Shown in pieces: positions 1 through 4,828 of a stretch of 5,948 bases of DNA. The position numbers were made by a program, and so were the translations under genes. Below the pieces are notes generated by a model. That model saw nothing but the letters and a program-made list of their open reading frames with translations, was not told where the DNA came from and made no database searches. The stretch is from Cyclobacteriaceae bacterium (lineage in GTDB: Bacteria > Bacteroidota > Bacteroidia > Cytophagales > Cyclobacteriaceae). Position 1 is the stretch's first letter. Each line of letters opens with the position of its first letter. The DNA is taken from assembly GCA_019751475.1 (NCBI GenBank), contig JAIENH010000309.1:1-5948 (forward strand), written 5' to 3'.

Positions 1-231
1 GGTGTACCAACGGCCATTGTATTCACGGCTCTCAAGGTCAACCGATACATTCACCTGGTCTCCTACGGCCACACCAAATTGATCAATCTTATCACCCCAG
101 AGTGAGAGGCAAACTTTCTTCGGATATTGGCTCTGGGTCTCTACGATAAACTCCTGCTTGCGCCATTGGCCCTTTTTTCCAGTGCCAGTCTGCATGGGCA
201 ACAACTGTATTACTTTTCCTTTTACGTCCAT
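1..231 (-). CDS. DUF3127 domain-containing protein, partial (C-terminus beyond the window)
   Basis: Starting at the ATG complementary to 229-231, 77 codons read through to the window edge without a stop. The protein begins MDVKGKVIQLLPMQTGTGKK and continues with the blocks KQEFIVETQ, YPKKVCLSLWGDKIDQF and SREYNGRWYT. I recognise these as the DUF3127 family, a small Bacteroidota protein of roughly 110-130 residues, so the last third is probably missing here. The pattern of short beta strands and the W-G-D-K block suggest an OB-fold-like domain, which would fit nucleic-acid binding, but the function is not established and I infer none. No strong Shine-Dalgarno site lies at the usual distance; GAGG occurs about 17 nt upstream. 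No clean TAnnTTTG promoter was found in the 250-bp spacer upstream. Confidence 0.85.
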   Translation of the reverse strand, partial: MDVKGKVIQLLPMQTGTGKKGQWRKQEFIVETQSQYPKKVCLSLWGDKIDQFGVAVGDQVNVSVDLESREYNGRWYT

Positions 232-309
232 AACGATGTTGAAATTATTCCTCAATAGTAGCAGAATATTTTTTAATAACTCTGCCTATATAGCAGCTAT
301 GTCGAATAA

Positions 310-352
310 GGAACTGCGAGCAAGAGTTTAGACTCACTAAGAAGTGTAGCCC
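310..352. repeat. Direct repeat copy 1, related to the tRNA-Arg 3' end and flank
   Basis: These 43 bases match 1418-1460 in the same orientation with 36 identities and no gaps, counted by eye. The shared blocks are CAAGAGTTTAG and AAGTGTAGCCC. The end nearer the hydrolase gene (AGTGTAGCCC) corresponds to the last bases of the tRNA-Arg acceptor strand plus flank. Beyond 352 the two sites diverge and no further tRNA sequence is recognisable, so this copy is not a tRNA gene. It sits in the 250-bp spacer between the broken hydrolase and the DUF3127 gene, which otherwise holds nothing I can name. Confidence 0.6.
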
Positions 353-481
353 TAATTGGTCAAATGCCGAACTAAATTCATTGAAAATGGCTACTACTCA
401 GCCTGGTCGTGTAGATAATATCATTTATGTCTCCGGTCACAACATAGGCCTGTCGAAATTGAAAGAGCCATCGGTCAAGTA

Positions 482-1290
482 TCATCTCAATTTTATTTTC
501 CTTTTAGCGCCAGTTGTCAATTCTGTTTTTAAATCAAGGTTCGTGATTTTTGAATTGTCAAGCTTATACACCAAAACGAACTCCATGTCTGATATATTGA
601 TAAACGTAGAATACAATGTGCCGCCCACATTACCCTTCGTATCTTTTGCCGGTGGTTGAACAGCGCTACCTAAAACGCTGCCAACATCTCTTAACGTGAT
701 ATCATTATTGCTTTGTAGGCTAAGCATCTTCAGTCCTGTTTCCATTGCCTGATAGCGTTGCATGGGTAATTTCCCTTGGTTGTATCTGAAAGAAGAAAAT
801 TGGTCATTACTAACTGATGATTGTGAATGGGAACAACTTTTTTTACTCCGTCTATCCATTCAATAACAACTGCGTTTCCAGTTCTATCACCAAACATAAT
901 ATGGGCTTTTTTCAATGCGACTTTCTTCTCTTCCATATAAGCCATTGCTTCATCAACTGTTTTGCATGTTGAGAGTATTTCGTCACCCAGATTTCGATTA
1001 GGATCCGCGTATCCTTTTGGTATCTCTTGATCTGGGGTAGTGGCACCGTCAAAGAAAAGACCAGCTTCGTTAATACCACCTTGCGCAAAATTATTCCAGC
1101 CATACCAAAGCCTTCCCAATCCTTTTTTACTTTTTGGAATAATTTGAATATACGGCTTTACATTGTACCAATAATCTTCATTATTAGCGACATAGATTTT
1201 TCCCGTTTTAACGTCAACATAATAAAAAACAGAGCAAGCCAACGATGCTTTGCATACAAGAAGGACTACGATGGTGAGCAATGATTTCAT
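482..1290 (-). pseudogene. Secreted choloylglycine hydrolase / penicillin acylase-type Ntn-hydrolase, frameshifted
   Basis: The start is the ATG complementary to 1288-1290. Residues 1-18 (MKSLLTIVVLLVCKASLA) form a signal peptide, and the residue after it is Cys19, which would become the N-terminal nucleophile of an Ntn-hydrolase. Other family landmarks are NNED 36-39, GINEAGLFFDG 72-82 (Asn74), FGDRTGNAVVIEW 133-145 and MTNF 162-165 (Asn164). After Cys177 this frame reads nine unrelated residues and stops at 730. The rest of the domain continues in the -1 frame from about 759 down to 482 (RYQAMETGLKML, then GGTLYSTFINISDMEFVLVY, a typical family C-terminus). Restoring one base gives about 269 residues. 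Enzymes of this family hydrolyse linear amide bonds such as bile-acid conjugates, penicillin V or N-acyl homoserine lactones; the substrate here is unknown. The break falls one residue before a probable conserved Arg (restored Arg179), so the upstream product should be inactive. A sequencing error or recoding is possible. The gene is AT-rich compared with hflX. Confidence 0.8.
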
Positions 1291-1383
1291 CTTATTGTTT
1301 TTTTATCATATTAGAAGCTTCGAATCAAATCTTGTATATGGGCTTGAATTTTATTTTGTTGGTGACCCAAGCAAGTAGTCTCA

Positions 1384-1426
1384 CCCAGAATCCCCGCCTG
1401 ACCCGTCACGCGGGCAGGGAACTGGG
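1384..1426. repeat. GC-rich imperfect inverted repeat (hairpin) beside the tRNA
   Basis: The outer arms CCCAG (1384-1388) and CTGGG (1422-1426) pair. Inside them CCCCGCC (1392-1398) pairs with GGCAGGG (1413-1419) except for one C-A mismatch, leaving a 14-nt loop. An alternative inner pairing is CCCG 1402-1405 with CGGG 1411-1414. The element stands out in AT-rich surroundings and lies 28 nt past the tRNA-Arg 3' end. There is no T-run on either side, so it is not a classic intrinsic terminator, although it could help end or process the tRNA transcript. A dispersed REP-like palindrome is the other reading. Its right arm overlaps the 43-bp direct repeat. Confidence 0.5.
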
Positions 1427-1460
1427 ATCAAGAGTTTAGTCTCGTTAGAAAGTGTAGCCC
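1418..1460. repeat. Direct repeat copy 2, overlapping the tRNA-Arg 3' end
   Basis: This is the partner of 310-352, with 36 of 43 positions identical and the same orientation. The two starts are 1,108 bp apart, and the interval holds the broken hydrolase. The right end (1455-1460) lies inside the tRNA-Arg gene and covers the discriminator base and the last five acceptor-stem bases; the rest is tRNA 3' flank. The position recalls the att sites that integrative elements leave at tRNA 3' ends, but only about six tRNA bases are shared, fewer than usual, and no integrase gene is present. Confidence 0.6.
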
Positions 1461-1526
1461 CGACAGGAATCGAACCTGTATCAAAAGTTTAGGAAACTTC
1501 TATTCTATCCATTGAACTACGGGGCC
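1455..1526 (-). tRNA. tRNA-Arg, anticodon CCT
   Basis: The 72-nt cloverleaf folds fully on the minus strand. The acceptor stem is GGCCCCG with CGGGGCT (one G-T pair), the D stem GTTC with GAAT, the anticodon stem GAAGT with ACTTT, and the T stem ACAGG with CCTGT around the loop TTCGATT. The seven-base anticodon loop TTCCTAA puts the anticodon CCT at 1493-1491, which reads the Arg codon AGG. The variable loop has four bases. The discriminator is A (1455), followed by CAC, so the CCA tail is not encoded and must be added enzymatically. The gene lies 41 bp downstream of hflX on the same strand and has its own promoter. Confidence 0.95.
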
Positions 1527-1537
1527 AGAACAAGGCG

Positions 1538-1567
1538 CAAATTTACAAATTCACCCTTCAGCGCCAA
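1538..1567 (-). promoter_or_regulatory. Promoter of tRNA-Arg (Bacteroidota sigma-A type)
   Basis: Read on the minus strand, TTG (complement of 1565-1567) is followed by exactly 19 nt and then TAAATTTG (complement of 1538-1545), a perfect match to TAnnTTTG. The -7 element ends 11 nt before the first tRNA base, which would leave a very short 5' leader. The -33 TTG lies immediately after the hflX stop codon (1570-1568), so the promoter fills the whole intergenic gap. Confidence 0.75.
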
Positions 1568-2749
1568 TCATGAATATTCTGGTTGCGGCACATAGTTGGG
1601 ATAAATCTGCATGTGCTTTTTTCTTACCTCCTCCAGCAGCGCCTGGCGCAGGCTGTCAAGATGTTGGCGGGTGGTGGCGGAGACAAACACCACTTGGGTA
1701 AATCCCTGTTGTTTGTAGCGGCCCCTTACTTCATCCATCGCCACCGGGCCATCCTTTTGTTCCACGAGGTCGATCTTGTTCAGCACCAGGATGGATGGAA
1801 CATCGCCAGCCCCGATTTCTGCCAGCGTCTTGGTCACCACCTCAATTTGATTGTCGTGAAACGGGTGGGCCATGTCAACTACGTGCAGCAGTAAGTCTGC
1901 TTCCCGCACTTCATCGAGGGTTGACTTAAATGACTCAATAAGATGATGCGGAAGCTTACGGATAAAACCTACCGTGTCGGATAAAAGAAATGGAATGTCA
2001 CCAATCACTACTTTGCGCACGGTGGCATCTACCGTGGCGAAGAGCTTGTTCTCCGCTTTCACATCGGCTTTAGCCAGCACATTCATCAACGTTGATTTGC
2101 CTACGTTGGTGTAGCCTACCAGCGCCACCCGCACTACGTTGGCCCGCGACTTGCGCTGTGTAAGTTTTTGCCGCTCGATTTTTTCAAGCTCATCCTTCAG
2201 AATGGATATTCTGAATTTGATATTTCTCCGGTCGGTCTCAATTTCCTTTTCACCCGCTCCACCCCGTGTGCCGGTGCCCCCACGCTGTCGCTCCAGGTGC
2301 GTCCACATCCGCGTAAGCCTCGGCAGTAAATATTGATTCATCGCCAACTCTACTTGGGTGCGTGCCTGGGCTGTTTGGGCGCGCATCATAAAAATATCGA
2401 GGATCAAAAGGCTTCGGTCATACACTCGCACCTTGCTTTCCTTTTCTTCCGTGTTGAATTCCCGCTCCAGGTTACGAAGTTGGCTGGGGCTCAGGTCGTC
2501 ATCGAAAATTACGGAGGTCACCTGGTGGCTGGATACAAACTCCTTTATCTCCGTCAGCTTGCCCTTACCAACGAATGTTCGGACATCGGGGTGCGGCAAG
2601 TGCTGCACATAGCGCCTGGCTGTAGTAATTCCAGCCGTTTCGGCCAGAAACGCTAATTCATCCAGGTGCTCGGTAATGACTTCTTCACGTTCACGGCTTG
2701 GTGTCACGGTAACCAGCACGGCCAGCGAAGCGGGGTTTATCTTATTCAT
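1568..2749 (-). CDS. hflX: GTPase HflX, ribosome-associated
   Basis: This 393-residue protein is a full-length HflX, close to the usual 370-430 residues. The N-terminal domain includes VGKGK 60-64 and the VYDRSLLILDIF block 109-120. A linker follows with QVELAMNQYLLPRL 132-145, a glycine-rich GGTGTRGGAGEKEIETDRR stretch 157-175 and a coiled segment to about 200. The GTPase domain carries G1 GYTNVGKS 212-219, the TVDAT switch region 239-243, G3 DTVG 258-261, G4 NKID 324-327 and G5 SAT 357-359. HflX is a cytoplasmic GTPase that binds the 50S subunit and in other bacteria splits stalled or stress-arrested 70S ribosomes. The start is the first ATG, placed 14 nt after a TAnnTTTG promoter element. 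The tRNA-Arg gene follows 41 bp downstream on the same strand. The gene is clearly richer in G+C than the hydrolase region. No odd residues were seen. Confidence 0.97.
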   Translation of the reverse strand: MNKINPASLAVLVTVTPSREREEVITEHLDELAFLAETAGITTARRYVQHLPHPDVRTFVGKGKLTEIKEFVSSHQVTSVIFDDDLSPSQLRNLEREFNTEEKESKVRVYDRSLLILDIFMMRAQTAQARTQVELAMNQYLLPRLTRMWTHLERQRGGTGTRGGAGEKEIETDRRNIKFRISILKDELEKIERQKLTQRKSRANVVRVALVGYTNVGKSTLMNVLAKADVKAENKLFATVDATVRKVVIGDIPFLLSDTVGFIRKLPHHLIESFKSTLDEVREADLLLHVVDMAHPFHDNQIEVVTKTLAEIGAGDVPSILVLNKIDLVEQKDGPVAMDEVRGRYKQQGFTQVVFVSATTRQHLDSLRQALLEEVRKKHMQIYPNYVPQPEYS

Positions 2750-2763
2750 GCGTGTTTAGGCCA

Positions 2764-2771
2764 CAAACTTA
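2764..2771 (-). promoter_or_regulatory. Candidate -7 element of the hflX promoter
   Basis: On the minus strand the bases read TAAGTTTG, a full match to TAnnTTTG, ending 14 nt before the hflX ATG. A TTG at the expected -33 position is not evident, so the support is the -7 element and its placement only. Transcripts would have a leader of about ten bases or fewer. Confidence 0.45.
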
Positions 2772-2794
2772 CTACCTCCGGTTTTCATGTAGGT

Positions 2795-2812
2795 TACTTT
2801 TGAGTAGTTTTG
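2795..2812 (+). promoter_or_regulatory. Two tandem candidate -7 elements for the glycosyltransferase gene
   Basis: TACTTTTG (2795-2802) and TAGTTTTG (2805-2812) both match TAnnTTTG and lie ten bases apart. For the second, TTTT at 2782-2785 sits at about the right distance for a weak -33 element. Transcription from the second would begin near 2818, past the upstream in-frame TTG at 2810. This favours translation from the ATG at 2876 and gives a leader of about 55-60 nt. Together with the hflX element on the other strand this makes a divergent promoter region. Confidence 0.45.
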
Positions 2813-2875
2813 AAGAATTTATCAACCGAACAACCAGCCTTTTCTACCGGTGACGGGTTATTATTAGTTGGCAGA

Positions 2876-3988
2876 ATGAAAGTCGCAATCGTATTAAACA
2901 CGTCCTGGAACATCTATAATTTCAGGCTCAACTTTGTTAAGACACTTCTGGCCAAAGGTTACGAAGTCCACACCATCGCCCCGGTGGATGATTTTTCTCC
3001 TCTTTTGACCGATTTGGGCTGTCATCACCATCCGGTGCGAATGGACAGCAGGGGGGTAAACCCCATCAAGGACTTTGCTCTTATAATAGAGTTGTGGTCC
3101 ATTTACCGGAAGGTAAAACCGGACATCATCCTTCATTATACCATAAAACCCAACGTTTACGGGTCTATTGCGGCATCGCTGCTTAAGATACCTACTGTAA
3201 ATAATGTGTGCGGCCTAGGCACTGTGTTTCTAAAGAAGAACCTGCTCTCGTTTGTTGCCATCACCCTTTATCGCTGGACATTCCGTTTCCCCAAGAAGGT
3301 GTTTTTCCAAAACCCAGACGACCGCGACCTGTTTATCAATAAAAAGCTGGTGCCGGCCTCCATTGCTGATTTGTTGCCTGGCTCGGGCATTGACCTGACT
3401 AAATTTACACCTGCACCCTTTCAACGAAACCCCACATTTACTTTTCTACTTATTTCACGCCTCATCACCGACAAGGGTGTGCTGGAATATGTAGAAGCCG
3501 TAAGGCGCCTGCAACAGCAAGGTGTGAACGCAAAGTTTCAGATTTTGGGTGCAAAAGATCCGAAACATCAGCGCGGCATCCCCGTAGAGGTGGTGCAAGA
3601 ATGGATTGACTCGAAGACAGTGGAATACCTCGGTACCACCTATGATGTAAGACCCTTTATTCATTCGGCCGATTGCGTGGTATTACCATCCTATCGCGAA
3701 GGAACACCACATACTTTGCTAGAGGCTGCCGGATGCAGTAAGCCCATTGTGGCCACAGACGTTCCCGGTTGTCATCATGTGGTGAAGGACCAGCACAACG
3801 GCTTTTTATGCAAACTCAAGGATGTGGATGATTTGGCTGATAAAATGGCCAAAATGGTGACATTGGACAGCGTCACGCTGCGTCAATTTGGGGAAAACGG
3901 ACGCAAGAAAGTAGAGCGTGAATTCGATGAGTCAGTAGTTATAAACAAGTACCTGGATACTATCGCGGAGCTTCAAAAAGCCTCCTGA
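2876..3988 (+). CDS. Glycosyltransferase family 4 protein (exopolysaccharide synthesis)
   Basis: This 370-residue GT-B enzyme should transfer a sugar from an activated donor to a growing lipid-linked or polysaccharide acceptor at the inner face of the cytoplasmic membrane; neither sugar can be told from sequence. The N-terminal Rossmann domain opens with MKVAIVLNTSWNIYNFRLNF. The C-terminal donor-binding domain shows PGSGID 168-173, SRLITDKG 194-201 and the GT4 EX7E motif in REGTPHTLLEA, with Glu275 and Glu283. The end ENGRKKVEREFDESVV is also typical of the family. The frame stays open upstream to a TTG at 2810, but those 22 extra residues (with TGDGLLLVGR) precede the usual family start, and a promoter element overlaps that TTG, so I chose the ATG at 2876. 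The gene heads the run of polysaccharide genes and lies 65 bp before the export lipoprotein. Confidence 0.93.
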   Translation: MKVAIVLNTSWNIYNFRLNFVKTLLAKGYEVHTIAPVDDFSPLLTDLGCHHHPVRMDSRGVNPIKDFALIIELWSIYRKVKPDIILHYTIKPNVYGSIAASLLKIPTVNNVCGLGTVFLKKNLLSFVAITLYRWTFRFPKKVFFQNPDDRDLFINKKLVPASIADLLPGSGIDLTKFTPAPFQRNPTFTFLLISRLITDKGVLEYVEAVRRLQQQGVNAKFQILGAKDPKHQRGIPVEVVQEWIDSKTVEYLGTTYDVRPFIHSADCVVLPSYREGTPHTLLEAAGCSKPIVATDVPGCHHVVKDQHNGFLCKLKDVDDLADKMAKMVTLDSVTLRQFGENGRKKVEREFDESVVINKYLDTIAELQKAS

Positions 3989-4007
3989 GAATTTAAAATC
4001 GCCATTC

Positions 4008-4038
4008 TTTGGGCGGAATTCGGTAATTTTACTTTTTG
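4008..4038 (+). promoter_or_regulatory. Candidate promoter of the polysaccharide export genes
   Basis: TTTG (4008-4011) and a downstream TTTG (4035-4038, within TACTTTTTG) are spaced exactly as in the tRNA-Arg promoter, with 23 nt between them. The TA lies one base too far upstream for a perfect TAnnTTTG. Initiation near 4044 would leave only about ten bases before the GTG at 4054. The export genes could therefore be transcribed separately from the glycosyltransferase as well as by read-through, since no terminator is visible at 3989-4007. Confidence 0.45.
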
Positions 4039-4053
4039 ATTATCCATTAGCCG

Positions 4054-4827
4054 GTGAATTTTTTTCGTTTTCGCACTTTTCTCTCCTTCCTGGTAGCAGG
4101 CACTCTTCTGGTGTCGTGTGCTTCGTACAAGCAAAACATCATGTTGCGTACCCCGGAAGATTTCAAATCGGCCCCTATCACCAAGGAGGTGCTACAAGCC
4201 GAGCGGAACTACGTCATTCAAAAAAATGATCAGCTTCACCTGGAGGTATATACCAACAATGGTGAACGCATCATTGACCCTAACCCTGAGATATCACGAC
4301 CTACCGCTGGCAATTCCACGCAAGTGCGGCCACAGGTGAGTTATCTGGTTGACCTTAATGGCATTGTGAAATTTCCTGTAGTGGGTGAACTGAAAATGGA
4401 AGGATTGACCTTGCAGCAAGCCGAAGCCATTCTTCAGACTGAATACGAAAAATATTTTCATGGCTCTTTTGCAGTGTTGAATTTTCAAAACAAGCGAGTA
4501 GTTGTATTAGGCGCTGTGGGCGGACAAGTGGTGCCTTTGCAAAATCAAAATGTGACCTTGGCGGAAATACTCGCCCTCACCAAGGGGCTGCCCAACGAGT
4601 CGAAGTCCAAAAGCATCCGCATCGTGCGCAATGACAAAGTTTTTCTTATTGATTTCAGTACCATCGAAGGTTTTCAGGCTGGCAACATGATTGTTGAGCC
4701 TGGCGATATCATTTATGTAGAACCGCTACGAAGACCTTTTGCAGAAGGCCTCCGCGACTACACGGGTTTATTCAGTTTGTTGATAAGTTCTTTGTCATTG
4801 ATTATTGTGCTGCGAAGCATCAAATGA
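4054..4827 (+). CDS. Wza-type polysaccharide export lipoprotein (outer membrane)
   Basis: This 257-residue protein starts at GTG. That start gives a complete lipoprotein signal: Arg5 and Arg7, a hydrophobic core, and the lipobox LVSC with Cys22 as the lipidated residue. Later ATGs would remove the signal. A Poly_export domain follows (about 53-145: YVIQKNDQLHLEVY, then DLNGIVKFPVVGELKMEGLT, then an A-rich helix and YEKYF). Next comes an SLBB-like domain (about 148-205: VVVLGAVGGQVVPL to RIVRNDKVFLIDF), and then VEPGDIIYVEP 214-224. Residues about 237-253 form one hydrophobic helix ending in RSIK, in the place where Wza has its outer-membrane helix. It is shorter than E. coli Wza (about 380 residues), as is usual in Bacteroidota. 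Homologues assemble into an exit channel for capsule or exopolysaccharide. The next gene, its likely partner, starts one base after the stop. Confidence 0.92.
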   Translation: MNFFRFRTFLSFLVAGTLLVSCASYKQNIMLRTPEDFKSAPITKEVLQAERNYVIQKNDQLHLEVYTNNGERIIDPNPEISRPTAGNSTQVRPQVSYLVDLNGIVKFPVVGELKMEGLTLQQAEAILQTEYEKYFHGSFAVLNFQNKRVVVLGAVGGQVVPLQNQNVTLAEILALTKGLPNESKSKSIRIVRNDKVFLIDFSTIEGFQAGNMIVEPGDIIYVEPLRRPFAEGLRDYTGLFSLLISSLSLIIVLRSIK

Positions 4828-4828
4828 T

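Noticed and set aside
310..380. Remnant of a second tRNA-Arg gene
   Set aside because: Only the last few acceptor bases and the 3' flank match. No T arm, anticodon arm or D arm is recognisable beyond 352.
374..487. Possible 35-codon minus-strand frame starting at an ATG that overlaps the stop of the hydrolase C-terminal part
   Set aside because: It is short, has no recognisable motif, and the family C-terminus is already complete before it, so chance is the simpler reading.
381..659. Plus-strand open frame of 92 codons
   Set aside because: It lies mostly opposite the C-terminal half of the hydrolase, whose family motifs are on the minus strand; its own translation resembles nothing I know.
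1361..1385. Hairpin GGTGA / TCACC with a 15-nt loop
   Set aside because: Five base pairs with a long loop are weak, and it competes with the stronger hairpin at 1384-1426.
2810..2875. TTG-initiated 22-residue extension of the glycosyltransferase
   Set aside because: A promoter -7 element overlaps the TTG, and GT4 proteins of this type begin at the MKVAIV strand encoded from 2876.
3989..4030. Terminator after the glycosyltransferase gene
   Set aside because: Only a three-base GCC/GGC stem can be drawn and it is not followed by a T-run; the nearby T-rich stretch fits a promoter better.
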